From positions 144,866,488 to 144,930,487 of the forward strand of contig CM038214.1 of assembly GCA_021442155.1 (NCBI GenBank): a stretch of 64,000 nt of DNA, read 5' to 3'. A program made the translations under genes and the position numbers. Positions 1 through 10,859 of this stretch are shown piece after piece (positions within the stretch are counted from its first letter, which is position 1; each line of letters starts with the position of its first letter). Origin of the DNA: Cymbidium sinense. Lineage: Eukaryota; Streptophyta; Magnoliopsida; Asparagales; Orchidaceae. The notes beneath the pieces were generated by a model. That model searched no databases. It saw only the letters and a list, made by a program, of their open reading frames with translations, and had not been told where the DNA came from.

Positions 1-185
1 TGTCAACATATACCACATGCATCTTGACCTCTTAAAATGTACTAATTCTATTTTTCCAATAATCAAATGGTACTATCTAAAAGTGGTTGTATGAGTGGAT
101 TGTCCCACGTAGTGAACCCTTTGGGAAACCTTGTGCCATAGTGAAAAGATCTACTCTTGGATGTTAAGCCAATAAAGTGCCTAGG
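1..185. other. Unassigned left edge
   Basis: No coding region, tandem repeat or RNA gene is recognisable here. The composition is less AT-biased than the next kilobase. It may be the end of an element that continues outside the window. Confidence 0.3.
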
Positions 186-1560
186 CTCGATACCGTGAGT
201 CACTATGGCACCAAGAGGGAGGGAGGGAGGTTGAATTATAAAATTTTAAAACTTAAATTATAATTTTTAAATAGAAAATAATTTTTTTATTTTATAATGA
301 CAAGATATAATTCTTAATGCAGCAAAAATAAAAGTATAGTAAAGTAAAGAGACAATAGGTACACAATTTTATGGTTCAAAACCCCAAAATCGACTACGTC
401 CTAGCCACCACGGCTAGAATCCACTAAATAATAAATAGCTTACAAATAATACTCTCCTATAATGGGGCGTACAACCCTACAATAATATGTACTCTCTACA
501 AAGTACAACCCAATATAAATTTTACAACAAAAAGAAAAATAAAATAATAAATTTTGATAAAATAAATCTCACAAAAATATAACAAGCTATCCAATTCAAA
601 AGTGATCTCACAACTTATAAATGATCACTTTACAACTTAAAATTTTGGCAAGATAAAATGCTCACTTAATATTGATAAGAAATAATAAAATAAATATCTT
701 AAAGTGATCTTACTAAGATGTTTATGTTATTACAATTTATAGACTAATATAAAAATGATTTCAAAATAAATTCACAATATTCTTTTGTATAATAAAATAA
801 ATTTCAGCAAGGACTAATTTATTTTATTTTAAACAAAAAGATTCTTTCAATTAATGCTAATGATCATAAAATACTCAAATAAAATGAGTATATGATAGAT
901 CTAAGTAGGCTAGTAAGCTTTTAATTAAAAAGAGAGATCAAGCAAATATGAAAATAATTTCACCATAATAATTTAATTTAAAATGCTAAAATATACTTCT
1001 AAAATAGATCTAAGAATAAATGATCTTTCAAAATAAGACTAATGAAGAAATATTTCAAGAAACCAAAAGAAATTTGTAGGAAGTTAAAAATTTCAACAAG
1101 TTGAAATAGATCCTACAAACTATCACAAGAGTTTTCACAAAAAAAAATAATTGGGAAACTTTGATGTGAAAAACAATGTCCAAAGACTAATCCACCAAAA
1201 AAGTATAAATTGGAAAGAATAAATAGATGGTGAAAATAGCATGAACAACAAAAGGATTAAGATCAAGAAAACAAACTCAAGTATTTTGAGAAAGCTTGCT
1301 TAGTTGAAGATGTTGAAGCTTCCAAACCAAGGATTTGATCTTGCAATATTTGGAGAACACTTGGAAGGAAAATCTAAGAAATTTTCTCAGATTTGTTGGA
1401 GGGATTTTGAATTTGAATGAGGAATGCTTTCATGAAGAGAATGAGGGCTATTTATGGCAAGAAGGTCATTTTGAATTATTTCAAAAAATATATTATTCTA
1501 ACATCATGTTATCATCTAATTTAATATTCAATAAAATATAATTTATATTAAATAAATATT
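186..1560 (-). repeat. Dispersed noncoding repeat, class unresolved
   Basis: The segment starts with a G-rich GAGGGAGGGAGG run at the edge of AT-rich DNA. It continues into a stretch around 370-520 about 'cgactacgtcctagcc' and 'gaatccacta', then into purine-rich DNA with gene-like words near 1,290-1,470. From memory this order resembles a repeat seen scattered in many plant genomes, but I cannot name the family. A TATA-like word on the minus strand at 1,448-1,455 would fit transcription leftwards. Short reading frames here (for example 1,335-1,541) look fortuitous. Confidence 0.35.
1448..1455 (-). promoter_or_regulatory. Possible TATA box
   Basis: The minus strand reads ATAAATAG, a good plant TATA word in locally less AT-rich DNA. 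It would direct transcription towards position 1 through the dispersed repeat. It is weak on its own, because such words arise by chance in AT-rich sequence. Confidence 0.2.
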
Positions 1561-2300
1561 AAATTTAAGCAGCCAAAATTTTATTATTCACATGGGCAAG
1601 TCAAAAATAATCAAATATGACTCTTAATATATTCAAAGCATGTAGCATGCATTCATTATTAAAATCATCTAATGTTTGAAAAGTCATAATAAATTCAATT
1701 TTAATCAAATGTGGATCATGTAACCTATCAAATTAAAGGAAAAAAATTAAAGGAATCCGTTGGAGATGAAATTAGATATAAATTCATTGATTATAAAATG
1801 ACGTTGGCTAAAATACAAAATTTCATATATTTTTGTTAATTTTAATATGTGACATTTAAATATTAAGATATAATTTATATATAATCATACATATGTTAGT
1901 TATCATATAACCATCAAATTAAATTAAAATATTTAATTATATTAAGTAAATAAAATAATTACACTTAATAGTTATTATCATTTATTATTTTGACAATTTT
2001 AATGCTATGTATGAAACATATAATTGAATGTTAATGTTAATTAGAGATTTATATAAATTAACCTCATTAAAATAATATGTTAAGTTGTGAGCAAATTGAT
2101 TCATGCCAATGAACTCATATGAATTTCTAAGATAGTTATAAATGCATATAACCTAAAATATTGTATCTTGAGCTTCACATTATCCATTTTGATCTATATT
2201 TCATTCTTCTACTCTTGCAATTTTCTCAATCATATTATGAGATGTATTGGATATGTAATTAGCAATTGATATATCTGAAACACATAAAAACATTCATTAG
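1561..2300. other. AT-rich spacer with no recognisable feature
   Basis: Very AT-rich DNA with no open frame of note, no tandem repeat visible by eye and no RNA gene. It separates the dispersed repeat from the hairpin array. Confidence 0.5.
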
Positions 2301-2413
2301 AACATCCAAACATTTATTTGTTATCATCAAAACTGATCGAATTGAACATGAGGCTCATTAAGCCAACAAAATGGAAATCTCTCTTTTCAAAATCAACAAA
2401 ACACAAAATTTTT

Positions 2414-3560
2414 AAAACACATTTGGAACTTCATTTTAGCATACTTCATTTGCTAAAAGTGAATTCTCCATTTTCAGAACAAAATTCAAAACACATTTGA
2501 ACTTCACTTTAGCATACCACATTTGCTAAAGTGAAGTCATTTTCAAAACAAAATTTGAAACACATTTTTGAACTTTATTTTAGCATACCACATTTGAGAA
2601 AGTTCTCCATTTTAAAATAAAATTTGAAACACATTTTTGGAATTTCATTTTGCATATTCAAATTTGCTAAGCGAAATCTCCATTTCAGAAAATTTCAAAA
2701 TGCATTGGAACTTCATTTTGGCATACCACATTTTCTAAAGTGAAGTCTCCATTTTTCAAAACAAAAATTGAAACACATTTTGGAATTTCATTTAGCATAC
2801 TCAAATTTACTAAGTGAAGTGTCCATTCCACAAAATTCAAAACACATTGGAACTTCATTTTGGCATACCACATTTGCTAAAGTGAAGTCTCCATTTTTAA
2901 AACAAAATCCTAAATAAAAGAAACATATTATGATTTCCTTAGCATACCTAAATTTGCTAAGAATCCTATTTTCAAATATCTTCAATGAAAATAAAACACA
3001 TTAGGATTTCCTTAGCATATCTAAATTTGCTAAGAATCTTATTTTTCAAAATTAGAAACAATAGAAACACACTAGGATGTCCTTAGCAAACCCAAATTTG
3101 CTAAGAATCCTATTTTCAAAAAATTTCAAAAAAAATATATTTGGATTCTTCATTTAGTAGACCCAAATTTGGTAAATGATGATTCCATTTTCAAAACCAC
3201 AAATGATTCACAAAATAAAGCAAACAAAAAAAAAGAAGAAATTATTTTCAAACACCTCACCTAGCATACCCAAATTTGCTAAGAGTAAATTCCAAATTCT
3301 AAATCAAAACAAAATCAATTGACCCTTTACTTTAACATACTCAAATTTGTTAAATAAAGGGTCCTCAAAATCAAAATCAAAATTCAAACATGAACCTAAT
3401 GGAAGTATCTCTTCAAAATACTTGAACCCATTTTCAACATACCCAAATTTGTTGAAAGTGGAATCTACATTCAAAAATCCTCTTTCCAATCAATCTCAAA
3501 ATCTCTTATAAATCATTTGAGCCCCACTTAACACTTTCAAGTTGTTGAGTGTGGGTTCAA
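2414..3560 (+). repeat. Tandem array of ~15 hairpin units, ~70-bp period
   Basis: Each unit has a left arm, a near-constant centre close to 'catacccaaattt', a right arm complementary to the left, and an A-rich linker. One unit has perfect 14-bp arms at 2501-2514 and 2524-2537. The unit at 2852-2888 differs only by two G/T (wobble) pairs. Later units carry different stems that still pair: GGATT..CCTTAGCA with TGCTAAGAATCC (2,930-3,110), GACCCTTT..TTTAACA at 3321-3337 with 3348-3363 (one bulged C), and CCATTTTCAACA at 3428-3439 with 3450-3461. The period is about 70 bp to 3,140 and looser after that. The array lies upstream of gag of Tat copy A, so it may be part of its 5' LTR or leader. No equivalent is visible in copies B or C, which start inside gag or PR. 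Confidence 0.85.
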
Positions 3561-3599
3561 ATTCTAAATCTAAATTCAAAAATCAACAAAATAGAGAAC

Positions 3600-5030
3600 T
3601 AATTCAAGTTTGTTTCAACATTGCGACTTTCAATTTAAAATTTAGGTTTCAATTTTCATTGATTGTAATGGCAGTAGAAGTATGTGTTTACATTTTCTCA
3701 TGGGATGGATTGACTAGGATCAGGCCAACCTTCCACAATCTGACTATGCCCACCTCATCTACTTTGGTAGGGGCTTCGAGGGGGCCATGATTACATGTGA
3801 GGGACCCTCCTTAGTTATTTGAGCATGGTGGAGAGGTCATCCAAATTGACATGCCACTTGAAGATTCCCTCATTGAAGGAAGGCTATGGATGTTCCCAGT
3901 GGATATGCCGGTGCTCAATTGTTCCCCATCTTTGTCTAGTTAGGGCTAGTACCACTGTAGCTCCCCGAGGGAAGGCTCCCTTGATTCTGGATTGTCTTCC
4001 CTACTTTTGTTGGGTCTAGTTCCTACTATACTCGACCAACTAGGACCCAATAAAGAAATAAGAATTGCATGATCAAGCAATATCACACTCGTAATTCTAG
4101 GGAGTTAGAGGCAGCCACTCAATCTATTGTAGAGGAGTTACCTAGGTTGGTTTCCCCACTTATTATAGAAAACTAGTTCCACCCTCCCTCTTGGTCTGAT
4201 TGAGAGGATGCTAGGAGGATTTTGCTTCACCTCTACCAGTGATTTAGTTTTAGGCACCTATTAGTGAGAGGAGGAGGTCGTACAGTGGCCACCGATCAAT
4301 TTTATGCCAAGTAGGAGGAGCCTATGGATGATCTGAGTCTAGAGCTCAATTTGATTTGAGATCGATTATTCCCCATAGTGTGGGCAGGCAGCATAAGCAG
4401 GAGAGTGCTAGAGAGGCCCATACATCAGTTCATGTCACTAGTTGGGAGCACCGGAGGTATAGCCGATAGTCAATAGCCTCCACACTTGTGGACTTTCCAA
4501 ATCGATGCTACTCGTGCCGACCATACTAATAATATCTTATTGATGGGGACTACACATCATAAGAGAGGAGCTCCTATCCTAAGAGAGTCGGTGGTGCCTT
4601 CATCACACCTCTCTTCTATGAGCCCGCTCTCTACATGTCCTAGCATCTATGTTCCATCTAAGTGAAGGCCACATGGGAGAAGAGAACCCGTTGGTGATCT
4701 CTATGGTCGAGATCTGTCCCATCTACATCACTGTGGTGAAGCTCTCGCTTGACCTTCGCCTAGTCATGGTGTAGAAGGAATGGCAACCTCGAAGTATAAT
4801 AGTCATCCCTTCACCACCACCACCACAGTCGGCTATGGAGATGGTCACAACAGTGAGGGAAGAGGAGACAGTTCAGTCACCCTTATGGCCATAGATCCTC
4901 CTAGGAGTGCCACTCCTGGATCCAAGAGTATTCTTTCCTCTAGTGAGCATAGTCCTCACAAGATCAGCCAGAGTTAGGTGCTTATCTATTCATGATAGTG
5001 ATCCCATTACCCGACCCATCTTTCATGCTT
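3600..5030 (+). other. Leader / upstream region of Tat copy A
   Basis: GC content is clearly higher than in the flanks and reading frames are longer in patches, for example 3,542-3,790 and 4,780-4,977. This suggests a decayed coding stretch, perhaps an N-terminal Gag extension or an extra 5' ORF as described for Ogre elements. No domain is recognisable, and stops occur in every frame. Assignment to the retrotransposon rests only on position and composition. Confidence 0.4.
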
Positions 5031-6570
5031 GTAGTTGGACCAATCCCTAGATGACATAGCCAAGATTCTAGTGGAGAAGAAGGAAATCTTAGGATATGCT
5101 TGGTCTAATTTAGAAGATGAAAAGGTCAGCTTTGATCTAAATGAAGATGACTTGTTAGAGGATTCAGGGGTACACATGGTAGATACCCGGGGTTCTCTCC
5201 TCCATATGAGCAACTATGGAAGGTCGAGTAGGAAGACACAGCCTACTCAACCCAACACCTTCATTGATAATTGAAATAGAAAGATGAACAAATAGATAGG
5301 ATGGGGAAGTAGCTCGAGGATTTGTTAGCAGCAGTCTTAGCACTTTAAAAATAAGCACCGATAGTTCATTCTACTATAGCTGAGGCTAGTCAGCCAGAGT
5401 TGGTGCATGTCTTAGATTTAGCCAAGACTTTACCTCAGAGTAGGTAGCACTAGTATGGGAAGGTAGTGGATAGTACCTCCATACAGAAAAAGATATCAAA
5501 ACCATGGTTGAGTAGTAGGAGAGAAGCGTTGGCTCAAGCCCAGGAGGATCATCGGCCCAAAGGGTAGACCCTACCTAGAAGAATTTGATGCCATCCAATA
5601 TCCTAAGGGTTTCATGCCACCTTCTTTCAAAAGCCTCGATGGTGGGAACTCAAAGTAGCATATTGTGCATTTTAGGATCAATTATTACAATGTCAATGGT
5701 AGTGACACTTTACTCTTCCATTTCTTTGTCAGTAGCATAGTAGGCATTGCCTTTGATTGGTATGCTGAACTACCTAATATTTCAGTGAAGAGTTTTGCTA
5801 AGTTGGAGCAACTCTTCATCCGAGGTTTCTGGAGCTCAAAAAGGTTGATCAGGTGATCTCATGGCTCAACAAAACCCCGATGAGTCCTCTCATTGATTAT
5901 ATTCTCGGATGGCATAATTTGAGTATGAAATGCAACCACAGCTATCAAGATCCATCGAGATGTTGCTAAGAATATCCATGGCCTGGTCGCCTTCATGCTC
6001 AAAGGTTTCACCATCAAAACATTTGAAAAGCTAATTAACAAGGAAGCTAGCTTACAAGGAGAAGCCAAATAGTCACCATTTCCATACTGATCAATAAAGT
6101 AGAAGCCACAAAAAGATTTTGAGAAGAAGCCCGGGGTAGTGATAGTAGTAGACAAAAACAAATACCAAAGAGGCTTGAGAGACCTCGTGCTGTGACCATC
6201 ACATCCACCTCCTCACCACCACCAAAGAAGCCCTACTAGCTACCACAGCCTCCATGGCGCACCGCCCTCCTAGCCACATCATCAGTAGAAGAGGTATACA
6301 TACCCGCCACCAGGTAGCTACAGTCCACCTACTCTTTCGAATAAACATAATAAGCCTTATTTATTTAAGAGGGAGGTAATCAGGAAGATCTTTTAGAATC
6401 TCATAAAGCCTGATTTCATGCTACCAACCTAGCAGACTAAAGGAAGTGGTCAAAAGCAATGATCCCAACTTTTGCCCCTACCACCGCATGTTAGGTCATG
6501 TTTTAGAAGATTGCTTTTCATTCAAGGACTAGCTTAAGCATAGCTTCAAGACCGGTGCTATAGTTATCTT
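5030..6570 (+). pseudogene. gag (capsid and zinc knuckle), copy A
   Basis: Gag would form the particle that packages the element RNA. An acidic stretch (5,035-5,275) precedes a basic linker. The capsid core of the retrotransposon gag family runs from about 5,580 to 6,080, with words such as YPKGFMPPSFKSLDGG, FDWYAELPN, FAKLEQLFIRGF, and WHNLSMKC further on. A degenerate Tat-type knuckle follows near 6,460-6,510, read as CPYHRMLGHVLEDCF, with C, H, H and C in family spacing. Several in-frame stops (for example before 5,665 and at 5,857) and frameshifts break it. A shorter relative is the fragment at 22,384-22,845. Confidence 0.8.
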
Positions 6571-7390
6571 GAAGGAATACCTTATGGAACAACCATCTAG
6601 TTCCATTAGGGTAATCTTTGGGGAAACTTGCGATCCTACCAAAACCAAAGAAGGTTAGGATATCTCTTTATCCCGTACCTCTAAGAAAATTGTCTCCAAA
6701 ATCAGGAAACTTTCCTTGCAGGTGCCTAAGATAGCTCAAACTACGCCAACATCAAGGAAGGTTTGCAAGTTGCAAGAGCCAACTCAGGGAAAGGGGAATA
6801 GCAGCATAGTGCCCAAGATAGTAGTGCAACCACCCGAGGTCCAACCTCCCATCCAGTAGCTACTACATCGAGACTACTTCTACTTAGCCTAGCTCTTCTA
6901 GTATACATCTTAGTGGATGAGGGCATCAAATCCCCCACTCCTCTTACTTTACTTGATTTCTACTATGTCCATCCTTTAAAATCCAAGAAATTGAAGAATA
7001 AAGCTAGTTTAAATTATATCTGTGTTACTTCTAATGGGTTGTCTAAATGAACTCCTAATGAAAAATCATCAAGTCTAAACAACAACTATAATAACTCTGA
7101 TCTTCCTCTTTTTATTCAGAGTTGGACTTTCCTACTCTAAATACTATGGGTTCACCTCTTGAGATAGACTTGGAATCATCTAAGAGTCCCATAGGAGAAG
7201 CTGAAGGAGCCTAACGTGCAAGTAGAATCTTCCATTACCCTGCCACAAGAGATCAGTGAAGTCAACCTCCGTAGTAGCAAGGTTCTACCTCCTAGGGCAG
7301 CACCTCCATATAAGGGGAAACAAGTCATTGGTTCAGAGGATCGAGAAACCCCTCCATAAGATGCTCCACACCTGGATATGCTTGTGTAGA
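6571..7390 (+). other. Decayed gag-protease linker, copy A
   Basis: GC-richer sequence continuing the polyprotein. Short peptides rich in Ser, Pro and Gln can be read but no domain is recognisable. This part is missing from copies B and C. Confidence 0.45.
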
Positions 7391-8065
7391 TCAGCCCAAG
7401 GTGGACTACAATGCCTTCTCTCACCTAAGAAAGTTTCCATCTAAGCTAAGCATATATGATGCCCTTATCTTGTCCAAAGAGATGAGGGAATCATTAATCA
7501 AGGCTCTCCTTAATCCAAGGATATTCTTAGCTCAATTGATCGCTATTGGAGAGGAGGCACATTATTCTAGAGAAGCTCAGGGGATCACTTTCATTGATAA
7601 AGACCTACTTGGGGAACATGGAGCACAACCGTCCCCTCTATATTACAATGGACATGGATGACTTACTAGAGTTCTCATCGATCCAAGAGCATCGGTGAAT
7701 ATTATGACACCTCTATTTGAGGATCAACACATCTCCACACTCGAGGAGATCGATGATGTTGAGAGGATTCAATGAATAAGGCCGAGTGCTTTAGGTTCCA
7801 TAGTGTTACCTTTGAAGATAGATGAAAGAAGAAGCCAAGTTGTATATCATTGATTTGAATATCATTCACCACTTTGCTAAGTAGGTTTTGGATAATCGAA
7901 TAAGATGATTCCATTCTCCTCCATCAATGCATCAAGTTCGGAAGGATGGGATTGAGTACTATGTCAAAAGATGAAAATCCATTTTTCAGAGAGGTTGAGA
8001 TATATGAGGATGCTACCTACTATGTTTCTCAAAACACCCTTTCTCATGAACTTGGACAAAATTCA
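7391..8065 (+). pseudogene. Aspartic protease region, copy A
   Basis: Begins with the pre-protease words typical of Tat elements (YNAFSHLRKFPSKLSIYDAL, then LLNPRIFLAQL). It continues to the active-site strand read as VLIDPRASVNIM near 7,670-7,710. The catalytic Asp is kept, but the usual D-S/T-G is D-P-R-A-S. The family normally has D-P-G-S-S here, and copy C keeps D-P-G-V-S. The protease would cut the polyprotein. Frameshifts after 7,760 and stops break the C-terminal half. The site where R elements are inserted in copies B and C is uninterrupted here at about 7,786-7,800. Confidence 0.8.
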
Positions 8066-8160
8066 AATACAAAAGAAAAGAAGAAAAGAAAAGAAAGAAA
8101 AAGAAAAGAAAAGAAAATAAAAATCCAAGTGAACAAGAAAGGGAAATTGAAGAAGAAGTA
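8066..8160 (+). repeat. A/G-rich low-complexity tract coding for Lys/Glu repeats, copy A
   Basis: An AAGAAAAG-type purine run. In the frame open from 7,946 it reads as a Lys/Arg/Glu stretch just after the protease. The same tract occurs at the same place in copy B (28,592-28,672), so it is an inherited part of the polyprotein gene and not a random microsatellite. Confidence 0.75.
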
Positions 8161-9054
8161 AAGCCATATCATTTCACCCAGTTCATTCCATCATATAGAC
8201 ATGTGGGTAGGATGACTGACCTCCGGCGTGGAGGCGAGGAAATAGAGGCAGTTCTAGAGGTGGAAGACCCTCTAGTTGGCCATCAGCCAACAGGGTTATG
8301 TTCTAGTTCATAGGAGTACCCCTACTATTAACATAGACTTGGAATCCAGCTCAGAGGATGAGTCTAATGTGATTAGTATACCAACCAACCCCTCTTAACG
8401 AGTTTCATTTGAGGTGACACATGAGCCAGACAGTGATGAAGACAGGCCTCGGACAAAGCATGAATGTATTGATCAAATATATGTGAAACTATCATGGTTG
8501 GAACCTTAGCTCTAACTTCACTTTCATCTCAAAACGTTGAAGGTTTAGTAGTTAAGGAAGTCCCTTAGTCTTCTAGAGATGTCAAGATGAAGAGATTCTT
8601 TTTTGTGATCATTATGCTCAAGTCTAGAAACTGATGTAAGACTTAAGGATATTTCAAATAAAGAATTAATGGAATTACATTTTGATTGGTACTCGCCTTG
8701 TATTCTTAATCTTGCAATAAAGGGTTTGATTCCTTATACATGGTTTAAGCATAGGTCAGAGTACTTTGAAAAGCTATGGAACAAAGGATGCTGATCAAGA
8801 TCAGGACTATGATTGATAGTGGGTCCATTCGATGATGATTATTGTTTAGTTGTCACAAATCATTTAGAGTCTGATATGTTCTTTTCACACAACACCAAAC
8901 CTTATGAGGATGTGTGCTTAGAAACTTCAAATGATCTAGATGATCTCCAAACAAACATGCATCACTAGAATTTGAAGAGGAGATCCATTCAACAATCAAC
9001 AAGCTTAGAGAAATCAACCTCGGGATAGAAGAAAAATCCACGCCCGACATATAT
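8161..9054 (+). pseudogene. Protease-RT linker, copy A
   Basis: Recognised by comparison with copies B (28,680-29,600) and C (55,890-56,340). They share serine- and acid-rich words such as LESSSEDES, then the segment that reads GLIPHTWSK in copy C just before RT. Heavily broken by stops. No enzymatic domain is expected in this linker. Confidence 0.6.
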
Positions 9055-9925
9055 CAGTTCATTCCTGAATGAAAAAAAAAATGATGACTTAGTTAAGCTA
9101 TTGACTGAGTTTAAAGACTACTTTGCATAGAGTTATGTCAAAATGCCCAGATTATCTCCTAATGTAGCAGTCAACAAACTAGCAATAGATCCTAGTGCTA
9201 ACCCTATCAAGCAAGCTTCTAGACACATGCGATTAGAAATTGAACAATAGGTCATTTTGAAGTCAAATTGATGGTAGTTTCATCAGGAAGAAAATACCTA
9301 CCGGTTAGCGATGTCATACCGTTAAGAAGAAGGATGGCCAAATTCTCATATGTGTCGATTTGAGGGACTTAAATAAGGCATGTCCTAAGGATGAGGTTCT
9401 CTTCCTATACTAGAATTAATGGTGGACATCGCCTCATCTCATATAGTTTTCTCCTTCATTGATGGGTCATCTAACTACAACCATATCAAGATGGACCCTA
9501 GAAGATGAAATAAATACTACTTTTCAAACCCCAATCTATTATTATAGGTGCCCCTTAAAATCTTTGGTGCTACATACCCAGCCATGACTCAGATCTTCAA
9601 CAAACTCATCCATTATCAGGTTGAGTGCTACATTGATGATCTAGTCAAGAGCAAAGAAAAGGAAGACCATCTCTTTGACTTGAGAGTAGTTTTTGAAAGG
9701 TTAAGATAATATAACCTCAAAATGAAACCCCTAAAGTGTGCATTCAGAGTAGCTTCAGGGAAATTCCTTGGGTTTGTTGCCTAACACTAAGGAATAAAAG
9801 TAGATCCAGAAAAGATTAAAGCTATCTTAAAAATTTCACCTCCTAAAAGTTTAACTCAACTCAAATCTTTCCAATGAAGGTTGGCGTATCTAAGACTCTT
9901 TATTTCCATCCTATCAGGGATGACA
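9055..9925 (+). pseudogene. Reverse transcriptase, copy A
   Basis: Copies element RNA into cDNA. In order: the pre-RT words LLTEFKDYFA and LSPNVAVNKLAIDPSANP, the first catalytic-Asp strand read as FIDGSSNYNHIKM (from about 9,454), and the YIDD box in ECYIDDLV near 9,630. After these come LKCAFRVASGKFLGFV and the thumb words KIKAILKISPPKSLTQLKSF. Both catalytic motifs survive, but stops and at least three frameshifts prevent translation. It is better kept at the YxDD box than copy B (YVSD) or copy C (box destroyed). Confidence 0.85.
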
Positions 9926-10375
9926 AGGGCCATTCTCAGCACTTGTCAAAAAGTATGACAAGTTCTAGTGTGATGATAAGGGCCAGCATGCCTTTGAAGA
10001 TATCAAGCAATATTTGGTGAAAGCTACATTCTAGTAGCCCCTTTCGGGTGCCACTCATCCTCTACACTGCTACATTGGATGATTCTCTCGGTGCTTTGTT
10101 GGCCCAAGCTAATGATGAAGGGAAGGAGAGTGCTCTCTACTACCTCAGCTGTTGTTTAATTCATGCTGAAGCGAACTACCCACCTATTGAGAAACATTGC
10201 CTAACTTTGATCTTTGCATCCCAAAAGCTATGGCACTATATGCTTTCTCATAAAGTGAACTTGATTTCCAGAACCAATCCACTATAGTATCTCATGACAT
10301 AGCCAATGCTATCCGGATGTTTGACACTAACATATTTCTTAGCCACACACCCACTGCATGTTGATTCCCCGCTTA
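9926..10375 (+). pseudogene. Gypsy-type RNase H, copy A
   Basis: The readable block 10,048-10,287 contains LDDSLGALLAQANDEGK, ALYYLS, EANYPPIEKHCL and FASQKLWHYML. These are in the order and spacing of Ty3/gypsy RNase H of the Tat lineage, which degrades the RNA strand of the RNA:DNA hybrid. The following words (SRTNPL, then a damaged LSGC segment) lead to the tether before the second RNase H. A stop follows 10,284 and the C-terminal tether is frameshifted. Confidence 0.85.
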
Positions 10376-10429
10376 GTGATGATCTCCCCGATGAACAAAT
10401 CATGAACTTAGGGGAGGTTGATAGCCATC

Positions 10430-10835
10430 GATGGCAGATGTATTTTGATGGTACGACTTCCTTTCATAAAGGAGAAGCACCATAATCTACTCTTCTAGGA
10501 AAGGTAGGGGTAGGATTAGTTCTCTTAACTCCACGCGATGATGTGATGAGATTCTCATACTACCTCTCCAATCCTTTAATGAAGGCGAGTATGAGGCTTT
10601 GAGGAGTTAGCCATCACGGTGTGTCAAACATCAACATCTATGGGGATTCTCGTTGGTTATCAACGGATTCAGGTCCTACAAGGTTCTCAAACCTAAGCTT
10701 TCATTACCATGAGTATACTATGTTGGCCCAAATCCACGAAGTCACCATACAAGGTTCCCGAGCAAGAATGCGTAGATGCTTTGGATAAACTTGCCAAGAA
10801 ATTGGCATGTCAGAAGATGAGTCCATTCAATAAGG
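10430..10835 (+). pseudogene. Second (archaeal-type) RNase H, copy A
   Basis: Starts at MYFDGTTS near 10,440, where D is the first catalytic Asp. It continues through GVGLVLLTP and the IYGDS strand near 10,640 that carries another catalytic Asp. It ends in a damaged ALDKLAKKLA tail. This extra RNase H between the gypsy RNase H and integrase marks the element as Tat/Ogre lineage. Several indels break the frame. Confidence 0.8.
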
Positions 10836-10859
10836 TCCAAAATAGACAAGTCCTATCCT

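Noticed and set aside
1335..1541. 68-residue open frame
   Set aside because: No domain, biased composition, lies in a noncoding repeat.
2685..3489. Several minus-strand open frames with repeated words such as KNGDFTL and VVCQNEVP
   Set aside because: They are the translation of the ~70-bp hairpin repeats, not a repeat protein; frames change between units.
2414..3560. CRISPR array
   Set aside because: Plant context, no constant repeat with unique spacers; the centre is constant and the arms vary in pairs.
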